A stretch of 64,000 bases of DNA from Symbiodinium natans. Lineage: Eukaryota; Sar; Dinophyceae; Suessiales; Symbiodiniaceae. The DNA is taken from positions 78,155-142,154 of the forward strand of contig CAJNDS010000432.1 in assembly GCA_905221605.1 (NCBI GenBank), read 5' to 3'. The notes under the pieces are model-generated. The model saw only the letters and a list, made by a program, of their open reading frames with translations, did no database searches and was not told where the DNA came from. Shown piece after piece: positions 38,511-48,566 of this stretch. Position 1 is the first letter of the stretch; each line of letters starts with the position of its first letter. The translations under genes and the position numbers were made by a program.

Positions 38511-39860
38511 ATATGTGGTTCAATCTAGTGATGTTTAGTCTGGTGGCTACTCAAAGAATAGTGCTCCTGCATGAGTACTGCAGTGCTTTTGCAGAAACAG
38601 GTTGCGCTCAAGTCTCTACGCATTACATCCCCTAGGAAAACTAGAAGTGAACCCTCTTTTGAGAGGCTTCGAGAGGCTAAGGCTAAGCCCCAAACAGCAA
38701 GAGCGACCTGGGCCTAAAGTCCTTCAGCTTAAGCCGGAAGCCCTCACAGGATGTGTTCTTTGAAAAGTTTGGCTCCGCAGCGTCGCAGCGTGTTTGTTGC
38801 TTATTGCAGGGTTTGGCTCAGGTCGTTTTTGTTTCGAAAAGTGTTGCTTTGCTGAAAATCGTGCTCCCTTGTACGCACGGGCTTGATCACTAGGGTCACG
38901 TCACGGTTGCCCTCGAAAAGTATTCGTATAAGTCTTGCCAGCAGGGAAGTCGTTTCTCTCAGACTCTTGGATGGGCTTCGTGCGTTCATTTCTCGGGGAT
39001 CGGTCGGGGCCGTGCAGGTGTGTTTTTGCCTGTTTCTTCGAGTTTCTTTGAAACACTTCAGTTTCATTCTTAAACTTCCAAATCCAATGAACTGATATAC
39101 TCCAACATTGAAGTGCAGAACTGTCATCGCTGTCGGTCCTTGGATCGTGCTCCGCGTCGTTGCGGTCTTGCACTGTGTGTGCCAGCATCGTCTTCTTTTA
39201 TGGATGTCCCACTTTCCTTGTAGTGAAGTGGTGAAACAACTGCGCTCAGCAGAACCTCGAAGCACTTGCAATGCAGGCAAGGCGGCGTTAAACATGCGGC
39301 GGTGAGCTGTGAAAAGAAGCGTGCGGACATACAACCCTATTCATTCAGGGTTCAGTTTCATCCCACCTGCTTGCAGACATGACCCGGGCAAGCATGTAGG
39401 GTCGAGTACAAAGCAGATGGTGTTATGCGAAAAGTTCCAAGCATGCGCAGCTTCTCAAAAAGCCGGCCCCCCACCCCCCAATGGCAACCAAGACGCTTCA
39501 AGATGAGGAAACAAGTTAACCGTTTAAAACAAGTGGGGAGGGGTGGGGGGTGTGAGGCGAGCCAGTGCGCTTTAGTACAAAGCAAAGGGTTGTGAGATGG
39601 GGGGGGGGGGGGTGAGCACAAGCACCACATGATACAAGAGGAGCAGACCCACACTAGGGGTTGGTTTAGGCATGAGAGGTTTCTGCTTACAGGATTTTTG
39701 GTTCGGGGCTTGTTTGAACTGATTATAATTAGGGTTCTCGGATTAGGGACCCCCCGCTGGTTTCCAAAACTCTCGGCTTGATTTCCATTATTTTCAACCC
39801 CCCACCTCCATCTCATTTGCAACTTGCCTCCTTCACACGTTACCTGGTTTCTCTTGTGCT
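38511..39860. other. mostly without recognised gene
   Basis: Only a short coding-like piece at about 39226-39275 (EVVKQLRSAEPRSTC) after a TTGTAG. Poly-G and G-rich sequence lies at 39530-39615. Frames on the minus strand in this stretch have no family likeness. Confidence 0.3.
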
Positions 39861-39879
39861 CTTTCCGGGTTTCATCTGA

Positions 39880-39980
39880 TGTCCACATCGCACCCCGAGG
39901 CGAGCCCGCGTCACTGCGGAGGGCGCGTGCGCTCGGCCAAATTGGGCAGGTCGCAGCCAGCAATGAATCCGGGGAGGCAC
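39880..39980 (+). CDS. coding-like exon before telomere-like intron, GC donor
   Basis: The frame reads GEPASLRRARALGQIGQVAA then SNESGE and meets a GC donor-like GGGGAG|GCACAG. The following 75 bases are largely telomere-like and end in GGGTTTAG|GTGGTG, after which another open block begins. Confidence 0.4.
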
Positions 39981-39997
39981 AGGCAGAGTTGCCACTA

Positions 39998-40054
39998 GGG
40001 TTTAGGGTTTGGGGGTTAGGGTTTGGGGCTTAAGGTGTAGGGTTCAGGGTTTAG
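39998..40054. repeat. telomere-like tract forming most of a putative short intron
   Basis: Degenerate TTTAGGG units (GGGTTTAGGG, GGGGTTAGGG, GTGTAGGGTTCAGGG). The last TTTAG|G itself has the form of the local AG|G acceptor. Confidence 0.85.
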
Positions 40055-40257
40055 GTGGTGCCTGTGTATGGCTATGCGGGTGCAAGAAGATGTCTGGAGG
40101 CACTGCTGGTCATTGGCCTATCCCTGCACAACACCTACAGTCAAGCAATGCACTGCAAGGAGGAGGCCAGGCCGGCTCAGCAGTGTTCTGCTGCAAGGAA
40201 CCTCAGTTTGCCCCATATGCCTGCTTCGTTGCAAGAAGTTGCAACGATAATCTTGAT
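40055..40257 (+). CDS. possible exon, unknown
   Basis: Three frames are open; the one reading VYGYAGARRCLEALLVIGLS then LHNTYSQAMHCKEEARPAQQ is the most protein-like. No family is recognised, and the frame cannot be fixed. Confidence 0.25.
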
Positions 40258-40298
40258 TGAACTTACTTAGTATATGGCCATTGGCCATAGTAAGTTCA
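40258..40298. other. nested inverted repeat
   Basis: Outer arms TGAACTTACT (40258-40267) and AGTAAGTTCA (40289-40298) are perfect. Inside, ATGGCCA and TGGCCAT form a second stem around one base. It could fold as a long imperfect hairpin. Confidence 0.75.
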
Positions 40299-40454
40299 GG
40301 TGGAGAGTTTCATCTTAAGAAATATATCATCGTGCCCTATCAGTCCAGCCAGACATGGCACAGCCCAGCTTGCAACGCAGCCTGGAGCAAGGTGCGGAGA
40401 CATCTGCCTACAGAAGGCAGCTCAAATCAGCCAATGTAGGTGGTCGGTGAAATC

Positions 40455-41960
40455 ATGCTGTTGCTCGTATCTGTGCAGGTGTGAAGGTGCTGCTGCTGGA
40501 AGACTACTTCTTGAAGATTTCGTTATTGGCTCGGCCGACTTGACATCAAGTTCTAGGTTCACGAAACAATAATCCAGGCCGCAGCTATCGGTCGCCTTCC
40601 GTTCCAGCACGACAATAGTCCGCCTAGCTTGGTTGATAGATTCACTGTAAAAAGAAGCGGTGACACATGGGTCGTCTCGACTCTGCCGGGGTCCGGTTGC
40701 CAGGATCAGAAAGTCGAGCTGGCCGGCTGCCTAGTCGTAATCTCTCGTACAGCTCCGCAGGCTAAAGTGGCGAAAGCCCAGAGTAGCCTCGTACTGGAGG
40801 TGGCCAGGCCGGCATTTGGGTTGCACTTTCGCGACGCAGACCTGTGGGACCAGGTACGGCAGTCCCTGGGGCAAGGCATAGCTGTTGTATCTTTCATGAC
40901 AGCCAGCATTGTAGCTGAGGCCCCTTCTCTTGCAAGAGTAAAATGTGCCCAGAGCTGAGATCTCGTAACCGAAATATGCCAAAAGTTTCTGCCCCATGCC
41001 GCAGAGTCAAGATGGCACCGACTCGGATTCATTTTGAGGTGCAAGCCCGAGTCTGCTGGAGAATGCAACTGCGTGAGGCCACTTCAGGTTGAGGGCTCCT
41101 CCTTTGAACCTGTGCCCGTCTGCAGGATGTTCCCGGTGTGCCAAAGACTTGGGCGGTCGCTTCGGAACACTGAAGCATTCTTGACAAAGTGGTCTTGAAC
41201 ATCCCGTGTTCCTGCAAGTTTGCCGCCAAGGTCTCTCGAGACCTCCAGGGGCGACTACCCATCCGACCCAGGCTGTTGGCGAGGGTCCCAGATAGCCTTC
41301 AGTGTGCAGCGATGGCCATCCGATGGTTTTGAGTGCATTGAGTTACGTTACTCCGTACAGGATAGTGTCTCAAAAGTTCAAAATCGGTATTACCACGGCC
41401 GGCTTCAGGTATCGGCTCCCGAGCGGTTGTCCCACTTCGGCAGCTGCAGCCATAGCTGCCGTCGCTGCCGTCCCTGCGGTCGCTGTTGCGAAGCTGCAAA
41501 CTTGAGGACCTTCTCTTGCAGCAACGAGACTGGCGCCTCTTTCTGAGCACGTCGCACGGCATGTTGGTGCATGTGTTGCCGTAATACTGCGACATGATAT
41601 GCTCCCATGCAAAGCTGCAGGCAGAGACACCTGGGGTGAACAGTCCTTTGGAGCTGGCTCTGACGTGAGTTCCTGAGTCGCCCTTTTGTCCCGAGGATGT
41701 ACGCAACTGCCGCGAAGAAGCAAAACAAAAACAATTGCTCTCAGGCCAGAAGCTGCCTCGAGCTGCGAAGGAACGCCTTCAACCGGTGGTGTGGCATCGA
41801 GGATGCGTGCGCCTTTGCGGAGCAGCTTCGGCAGAGCAGTTCTTTGTTGCTTGTGTTCACTGCGCCGTGCTCGCTCCAGCCTGATTAGGTCCAAATGCAC
41901 TACGTGCCATCAGCTTCCATACCGCAAGCTCCAAGAGGACCGCGTGTTGCGGAGGTGCTG
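40455..41960 (+). CDS. scattered coding-like blocks, unknown
   Basis: Pieces with coding character: about 40486-40545 (VKVLLLEDYFLKISLLARPT), 40629-40958 (FTVKRSGDTWVVSTLPGSGC, ending at TGA), 41168-41295 (LDKVVLNIPCSCKFAAKVSR then DLQGRLPIRPRLLARVPDS) and 41740-41860 (SCLELRRNAFNRWCGIEDAC). They may belong to one or more genes upstream of the Ig/J gene. No domain is recognised. Confidence 0.3.
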
Positions 41961-41989
41961 CATCCTCAAAGGGGCAGACCTTATGTGAA

Positions 41990-42165
41990 CATGTGAACAC
42001 GATCCCTGAAGCTCTGGCAAGCATACTTGCTGCGCCGAGGCTCGATGCGCTGTCCAGGTCAGACATTGCGAGCATAGACGGCGTCGAACGCTTCGAAGCT
42101 GAGGTGTTCCGCATTCCACATTGTCTTGTGGCGGTCGTCAGCAAATATTGTAAGCAGTCAGCTCT
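41990..42165 (+). CDS. possible exon, unknown
   Basis: The frame reads NTIPEALASILAAPRLDALS, RSDIASIDGVERFEAEVFRI, PHCLVAVVSKYCKQS. It has well-ordered hydrophobic spacing and better coding character than the overlapping minus-strand frame. It may be a 5' exon of the next gene or a separate gene. Confidence 0.35.
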
Positions 42166-42329
42166 TGATCTGCCATGTTGAAGCCGAGCATGTCCGCACT
42201 GTGTGAATAGGAGATCTGAAAGCAAGTTTGATGGGGCCATTCTTGCCCGCCGCCCGTTTTCTCTCGAGAGGCATGCTTCCAGCCGATATGTCACGGGCAG
42301 GGCATGCCCAAAGATGAAACAGATGGGGC

Positions 42330-45300
42330 TTGCGGCGATTCTCCATGAGACCGCAACGATCAGAAAGGCAGAGCATCTTGATAGCGAGGAGTAGGAGGCC
42401 AAGTCGAAGACTTCCCTCCGACTCTGGGTGTGGAAGGAGATGGTCTTGGACGTTCTTCTTCCTGTTATTGGTAGCTGAGGAGTGCATCCTCAGCCATGCA
42501 TCAGCTCAATCCTTCGTTCCGTCGCATGCAAGCCACATAAGCCACAGCGAGGAATTCAAACGAGGCACGTTCTTTCACAATAGGTCCAACAGTGGCCCTG
42601 GTCGACGAGCCGCAGAAGACCTTGTGTTTGTCACTGCAGAAGAGAATGCAATACAGAGTGTCGAAGAGGTTGTTTATTGCACCATATACCTTACGGCCTC
42701 CCTCCCAATGGGCTTGATTGGCGAAATCGGCTTACTGCTGAACCGCGCAATTTCCCTGACCTTGGAGCTTAAAACGACCTGGGTCAAGACCACCGACCTC
42801 AAGAGCAGCCCTGCCCCTGAAGTTCCAGAAGGAGACACGACAAGTCAGGACTGGCAGAACTTTCAGTTCGACTTTGTGGTGCTACCTCCCCAAAGTGGGA
42901 GTGCGGGTGTGACTTACTTGCTTCAAGTTGCATCTGAGGGCTCCCTACTTCAGACATTCAAGGCGTTGGTGCGCGAAAGCCCTTCCATGACAAGCGTGCT
43001 CATCAGCCCGTTTTGGGTGCTTCTCATGCCCGTTCCACAGGTTCGTGCAGAGACAGTCACCCGCCCTGCCATCTTCGCCACTTGGTCGTCCACCCAACTG
43101 CCACCCATCTACATCCCTGCCATCACCACTACGCCAGTCCCTGTGGCACCCCAAACCTGCACCAGTACCAGTACTCCCTGTACTTGTGCCTTCATTTCGG
43201 GGTGTGAGTGGGTCACTGCTGTGGGCGGGGCCTCGTTTTGCCAAGACGGCCGTGGACGGGTGCCGTGCTCTGCATGCAGCGCACAGGAGCACTGCGCTGC
43301 GACCTCTTGCGCTGGTTTGACGTCTGCCTGTCCCTGCACTTATTCACCGCTTGGCTGCCATTGGGATGAAGCGAATGTGCGATGTCAGATTGGAACTTCA
43401 CCTGGAACACCTTGCAGCGCTTGCGCGACTCAGAGACACTGCAACCCACCAGAGATTGTTTCGATAAGCCCAGCCTCAGGCACGCGGCTAAAGGTGCCGG
43501 AACACAACAACATCCTGATCAACTTCAACCGAGCTGTGGTGATCACTCAGCTGGGGAGCGTTTCTTTCAAGTGCACGGGGCAACAGCTGCCATTCTTTGT
43601 TGCATGGGAGGGTGTTCAGCCAACCGCGTCAGGCACGGCAGGGACGGACCAAACACGTTTGAAGTTTAAACGTTTAACAAACACTTCCGGCGTTTAAACT
43701 GTTTGAACAGAGTTGGGGCTTCGGAGCGTGTTGACAGTTTCAACAGTTCGCAAGGCTCACCGTTTAAACATCTGGTGGGGCTCAGTGTGGGGCTCCGGGG
43801 CGTTTAAACATGAGAAGTTGTTGCCAAGTGAGTGAGAGGGTTCTCAGGGGGTTGGGAGCGAGGGTCCCTAGACCCCAGACCTAAACCCATAACTCCCAAA
43901 CCCCCAAGACCCCAAGACCCCCAAACCCGCACTCTTTTGCAGCCACTCTTTGTTTATGTTTAACCACATGTTTAAACATGTGCGCGTTTAAACATTTGAC
44001 AGTTTAGACACTTTAAAGTTCAAATCACGTTTAAACAGTTCAAACCGTTTAAGCATTCTGCCGCAAGGGCGCTGTTTGTTTCCACATTGTGCGTTTAAAC
44101 GCCGAAAGTTTAAGCCGGTTCAACACAACGCCCCGCGCAACCCTGAGGCACGGGCATCATGGTCAGCATCTCTGTTTTGTTGAACGCGCAGTTCACAGAG
44201 CTGAGGCAGTGCACCCTGGCGATAGGCGCTGGGGTCGTTGTTGACAGGTCGGATGTGCCCTTCACTGGCCTACAGCAAGGACTGTATATCTTCAACTTGG
44301 GTGACACGGTGGAGCCACAGCTGGTCCAGTTCGAGCCTTCAAATGGCAAGGCCGATGTGACACCGGGTGCTGCTGTGACCTTCACCTTTGATGAGGAGCT
44401 GGTACTGATGAACGGCGCGAAGCTCATCACCCTCTACGAACTAACTCAGGGCGAGTCGGCAGTGCGGGGCGGCGCCATCGCTGAATTCCAGATGTCCTCG
44501 CCGCAAGTTTCTGTCTCTTTGCGAGCGCTCAAGATTGAGTTAGTGGACCTCACGAAAGCCGGCATGGAGTACTCAATAGACTTGCCGGATGATGCCCTAT
44601 CGGACATATCCGGAAACATATTTCCAGGACTGCCATCAGGACTGTACACGTTCAGATGCACAGGCGTCGCCATTGTGCCGAGTCCATTGAATGATGGGAG
44701 TTTGCAGGAGTTTTACCCGGTTTTCATGGCAGCGGGTGCAGTGTTCGTAATGGGACCTGTGTGTTTGATGCTGTGGAGACTCTCCCGTCTTCGCAAAGTC
44801 AAGCATCTGCACAAGCCCAGTAGCATCAGCCCGCAAACTCTACCACCAGGCTCGCCAAAAGACCTACGGGAAGACGAGGACTTTGAGGACGAGCTAGACC
44901 ATTCTGCCACATTTGCCTCAACGTGGAGCTTTGGTAACAAATCCGAGCACAGTGGGGTGGATGAGGCACATGAGAGCAGCGGCAGAAGCTGGGCTCAGAA
45001 GGTCAAGTCACCGCAATCACCGCAGGCACAGTGGCAGGGAGCATTTGTGAAATCCTCAGTCGCACGGAAAGGCCTTGCAGGTGCAGGTGCCGCTGCTGCA
45101 ACCTTGAACAAGGATCGCAAGCTTGGCCCAAGATATGGGCCCGGGCCAGCGCCAGGGCCGACGCCAGGGACCGGGCAGACTGGGGACGCCTCTAAGGACC
45201 ACAAGAAGAGCTTTAGCAAGCAACGGTCTGCTTCCTCAAACAACCTTGGTTCCAGCTCAGCAAAGCCGGGCACTCCATTCAAGGAAGGGACTTCGAACAC

Positions 45301-45604
45301 TTCGAACCAGGCTGGCAATCAGTCGAACAGCCAGTCGGGCAACCAATCGGGTGGCCAATCGAAGAGCAAGCAGGCCAAATCTGATGCTGCTGACTTCAGT
45401 GGGGACACAGCAGAAGTGAAAGCCAAGAAGCTTGCCATCGAAAGGAAGCTGCGTGACATGATGCAGTCACCCTTGGCAGACCGAAAGAAGGCTTTGCGAG
45501 AGCTTATGCTTGAGTACCACCCTGACAAGAGCGCAGATCCGAATGCGAAAGAGGTGTTTCAATTTATCAACGCATCGCGGGGCTGGTTCGTGGCAGAAAC
45601 TTAG
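42330..45604 (+). CDS. membrane protein: Cys modules, SbsA/Big-type Ig domains, TM, J domain
   Basis: Exon 1 (42330?-~43672): a basic N-terminus, then hydrophobic WTFFFLLLVAEECIL and SHASA|Q, a good signal-peptide cleavage site. A luminal region of about 200 residues follows, then two Cys modules of the form CxC...GCxW...C...PCSAC..Q.HC (about 43150-43450), and an Ig-like start NPPEIVSISPASGTRLKVPE. An intron (~43673-44190) follows. Exon 2 (~44190-45604): end of that Ig-like domain (VVVDRSDVPFTGLQQGLYIF), a second one (VQFEPSNGKADVTPGAAVTF ... DISGNIFPGLPSGLYTFRC), a transmembrane segment (FMAAGAVFVMGPVCLMLW, ~44725), a disordered Gly/Ser/Gln tail, then a J domain: LRELMLEYHPDKSADPNAKE then VFQFINASRGWF. 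The HPD motif suggests it recruits Hsp70 on the cytosolic side. Stop is at 45602-45604. Confidence 0.8.
43664..44100. repeat. eight GTTTAAAC palindromes in the Ig/J gene intron
   Basis: The 8-mer occurs at 43664, 43692, 43762, 43802, 43970, 43986, 44029 and 44093. One is the core of a perfect 18-base palindrome, CACATGTTTAAACATGTG (43965-43982). Relatives (GTTTGAAC, GTTCAAAC, GTTTAAGC) lie between them. A G/C-rich stretch with CCCAAACCC words (43861-43925) separates two clusters. Confidence 0.9.
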
Positions 45605-46040
45605 CCCAGCCCAGCCAAGCACCGCTCATGTTCGCTCTTGGGAGGCATTGTCCTCTAGGATTTCATTCGCCCCTGGCGAATCTTTGTAATTGCTATCAAG
45701 GATCCTTCGATGGACTTGTTCATGCAGACTTTTTGTCAGGCACAAAGTGCCTGACGCACGGCACGCGATTGTTTTGCTGTTAGTCAGCTGCCTAAGGCAG
45801 CGGTTAGGAGTACAGCGTTGTTCCTCAACAGGTGTGCGAAACTGCTGCGGTCATCATCACTCTTTTTGAAGTCTTGCAGGGTGCGTTGGTACTGAATCAT
45901 TCATGGGAGGGGCTTCGCTTTGTCTCTGATAGCCATGCATTCTGCTTGTTACACATGATGGCGTGCTTGTTCATGGTTGCCTGAAGCAGTGCTTAGGCAC
46001 ACAGGGGGGGGGGGGGTCATCCACTGCGGTCTGTGTCATC
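45605..46040. other. 3' flank of the Ig/J gene with two hairpins
   Basis: A perfect 9-bp stem with AAA loop (45735-45755: GTCAGGCAC AAA GTGCCTGAC), then a 7-bp stem, GCTGCCT A AGGCAGC, at 45787-45801. A poly-G run is at 46004-46016. No coding block. The hairpins may lie in the 3' UTR. Confidence 0.7.
45735..45755. other. perfect 9-bp hairpin about 130 bp after a stop codon
   Basis: Arms GTCAGGCAC and GTGCCTGAC around AAA. It sits downstream of the Ig/J protein stop, so it may be a 3' UTR element or a processing signal. Confidence 0.75.
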
Positions 46041-46048
46041 GTCATGAA

Positions 46049-46500
46049 GGCTTCGGGCAAGTGCAGACTGCAGGCCCATCATCCTGGCCTGCCCCGTGCC
46101 TTTGAAAGCTACGTCTGGTGGCATGCAAACACCTTGGCCGTTGCCCTGGAGCCATACAATGGGAGTAGATGCTCTGGCAAAACCTATGCTGACCTCAGGC
46201 AAAGCTGAAAGCCCAGGGCTCTGAATTGGCTTCTGAAATCAGAAATGGGTTTCTAGCCCGACATCCCTGACGCGAAGGCGGGCGCTGAGACCAGCGTGAA
46301 GTTTCTTGCCGCCGCCTCAGTTCCCTTCGTCTCACAGGCCTTTACTCACAGGCTTGCTTCCATGGCAGCTTTCAGAAAGACCATTACCGCGCACATCCTT
46401 CGAGGTCTGGGCATGCCAGCCGTCTCTTCCTTGTGGAGGTCATGGCGATCGGCTAAAGGACTCAACACAAGTGCGAGCGCAGTGCATAACAAGCCGGAAG
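46049..46500 (+). CDS. coding-like blocks, unknown
   Basis: 46049-46208 reads CRLQAHHPGLPRAFESYVWW then HANTLAVALEPYNGSRCSGK to a stop; 46296-46500 reads KFLAAASVPFVSQAFTHRLA then AFRKTITAHILRGLGMPAVS and runs into the 10-bp repeat. Both have coding character; neither is recognised. Confidence 0.3.
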
Positions 46501-46570
46501 TGCAGTGAAGTGCAGTGAAGTGCAGTGAAGTGCAGTGAAGTGCAGTGAAGTGCAGTGAAGTGCAGTGAAG
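46501..46570. repeat. 10-bp tandem repeat TGCAGTGAAG x7
   Basis: Seven identical copies. The minus-strand frame gives a Leu-His-Cys-Thr-Ser-Leu-His-Phe pattern that is an artefact. Confidence 0.98.
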
Positions 46571-46699
46571 GGGAAGAGTAGCGGAGTAAGGACCGTAAGG
46601 ACCGTCGGCCTGATGCAACTCACCCCCATCGCCAGGGCATACTGGCGACCTTCGTCTTGGCGGTCCTCACTGGCCGCCTTTTCCTGCTGGACCGGGCAA

Positions 46700-46895
46700 A
46701 AACATTCAAAAACCATAAGGCGAGTTCATGCCGGGTTCCTCACGAGGCTGTCCTTACGCATCGCCTGAGAGAGGACTCCCCTGATCCCTGGGACTTGCGT
46801 TTGTTCCTGGAGCAAGGCACCCGGAAGCTGCTTAGCTTGGCTTCACGTCCACATGCTTCGCATGTTCTAGCTTCCCACGAAGCCTGGAAGTGTTC
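46700..46895 (+). CDS. possible exon, unknown
   Basis: The frame reads SCRVPHEAVLTHRLREDSPD then PWDLRLFLEQGTRKLLSLAS and RPHASHVLASHEAWK. Balanced composition, no recognised domain. Confidence 0.3.
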
Positions 46896-47040
46896 AAGAT
46901 GGATTTCTCAATGCTTTCTCATGCTTTCTCAATCTGGAGTACAACGCGTGCTGCAGCGGCGGTGCTGCAAGGAGGCTGTGCTGTCTCCAGTCTGCCCAGG
47001 CCCGCCCTCCTGGACTGGAGGTCTGCTTGCAGCTCAATTT

Positions 47041-47075
47041 CTCACAACTCACAACTCACAACTCACAACTCGACC
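47041..47075. repeat. 9-bp tandem repeat ACAACTCAC, about four copies
   Basis: Nearly perfect tandem units; no coding meaning seen. Confidence 0.9.
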
Positions 47076-47219
47076 CACATCCCGAAGCTTCAATGTCGCT
47101 ACACGCCCACACATGCTGATCCGAGGTTGGACTAGCCGGGTACGCAGCTGGGAAGCCTGCATCCCAGCAAAAAAATTCACAAGGGCTCGAGCTGGGAAGC
47201 TACAGCCTTGAGCCCCAGG

Positions 47220-47440
47220 CATGTCATCTGGGATCACGATCACTTCGAGGACTGGCGCCTGTTGCTCTTTCTTTTATTTTCTTTTCGGGTTTTCCCATTG
47301 CGATTGGCGATGGTCTCTGCGACCTTGGAGGAAACTTACTTGCAGCAGTTGCTGGAGACGGAAGACCCGATCTGGATTATGTACACGAACAAGAAGTCAC
47401 TACTCGGGCAGCAACCTTACCAAGTCTCCCAGCCTCCTTG
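47220..47440 (+). CDS. possible exon, unknown
   Basis: After CCCCAG|G the frame reads HVIWDHDHFEDWRLLLFLLF, then MVSATLEETYLQQLLETEDP and IWIMYTNKKSLLGQQPYQ. The second half looks like a folded protein. It is followed by a telomere-like tract and two further coding-like blocks: ~47625-47694 (SPLLTERAKSVGVLEIPHLT, donor AAGCAG|GTGGGC) and ~47818-47895 (VEVWSILFRPTPALEKQWRK). The three could be consecutive exons. Confidence 0.4.
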
Positions 47441-47461
47441 CGTGCTTTTGCCCGCAAAACA

Positions 47462-47600
47462 TTAATCCCCTAAGCTCTAAATGCCCTAAACCCTAAAGTT
47501 TCTAAAGCACTCATGAAGCCCTCAAGCCCCAAATGCCCTAAAACCCTATAAAAACCCATAAACACCCTATAAAAACCCTATAAACCTTGAACCCCTCAAG
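47462..47600. repeat. degenerate telomere-like tract (CCCTAAA / CCCTATAAAAA)
   Basis: CCCTAAACCCTAAAG and several CCCTATAAAAACC words, between coding-like blocks at 47440 and 47610. Confidence 0.8.
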
Positions 47601-47939
47601 CAAGCCCAAAGCCAAGGCCGATCCTTCGCAGCCCATTGCTCACGGAGCGTGCGAAAAGTGTGGGAGTGTTGGAAATCCCGCACTTGACCAAGCAGGTGGG
47701 CGAGTTTCATGAGATGGCCTTAAATCATTCTAAAGCCCTACCAGGAACTCAACCCTAGCCTAAAAACCCCCCCAAAAGTCAGGGCCCCTCAGAATCCCAA
47801 AGCCCCTTGGTGCCTCGAGTCGAGGTCTGGTCCATCCTCTTCCGGCCCACGCCGGCGCTGGAGAAGCAGTGGAGGAAGCTTCAGGATGAGCTTGGTGAAG
47901 GCTGGGCTTATGGGGATTTGGGATGTTGAGATGTTTTTT

Positions 47940-48035
47940 TTCTCCGAAAGTAGGGGGGTTCCCTTTTTTTGGGGGATCCGTTTAAGGGGGATTCTCTTCT
48001 ATTTGGGGTGTCGAAGGGGTACCCTGCTCATTAGG
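47940..48035. repeat. dispersed repeat family, copy D
   Basis: Reads TCCGAAAGTAGGGGGGTTCC, then GGGGGATCCGTTTAAGGGGG and ATTCTCTTCTATTTGGGG, ending GGGGTACCC. It is the closest match to copy A (841-930). Confidence 0.55.
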
Positions 48036-48284
48036 TCAGCTGTGGATCGCAATAGCATGTCCAACGCGATGTGTTCGGCGCAGTCTCATGAGGGGATCTG
48101 AATGTGGCTTGTCAAGGGTTCTGTAGCGCAATTTCTGGGTCTTGTTCTTCGTGTTTTGTTAGGGGCCTATGAGAGCGGAGGTTGGGTGGCTTCATAGACA
48201 GCTTTTACAAAGAATTTGGGTCCCGTTTTGGGCAACCTAAAAATCAGGCACCGCCGAATACAGCAAGGCTAGGATCTGTTTGCG

Positions 48285-48566
48285 TCAGGCTACATTGCTC
48301 TCCATTACCGTGCTGGCGACATCACTGCCGGTTTCGGCATGGTGAACGGAGAGGCGCGCAACATCACGCGGGAAGCGTTCTCACGGGGCACTATGCGAAC
48401 TCGTCATGTGTCGATGCAGGTGGACATCCGTTCTCCGGGCCACACGGAGGTGCTGAACCTTCTCTCCTGTGCTCACCACCTCGAGCAACTTTTGGAGCTG
48501 CCATCCTCGACGAGGCCGCTTGGCCGAAAGTCAAACAGAGCAAAACAGAAAACCCACAAGTCATAG
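48285..48566 (+). CDS. possible exon, unknown domain
   Basis: After CGTCAG|G the frame reads YIALHYRAGDITAGFGMVNG, EARNITREAFSRGTMRTRHV, then SMQVDIRSPGHTEVLNLLSC and HHLEQLLELP. It is well-ordered and very likely coding. The RTRHV word faintly recalls Copia RNase H ('RTKHIDIR'), but catalytic surroundings are absent. No family is assigned. Confidence 0.45.
   Translation, partial: SGYIALHYRAGDITAGFGMVNGEARNITREAFSRGTMRTRHVSMQVDIRSPGHTEVLNLLSCAHHLEQLLELPSSTRPLGRKSNRAKQKTHKS

Noticed and set aside
46346-46716. Minus-strand frame with LHCTSLHFTA repeats
   Set aside because: Translation of the perfect 10-bp repeat at 46501-46570.
48339-48566. Possible Copia-type RNase H because of RTRHV
   Set aside because: The remaining conserved residues and any neighbouring reverse transcriptase or LTR are missing; kept only as an unknown exon.
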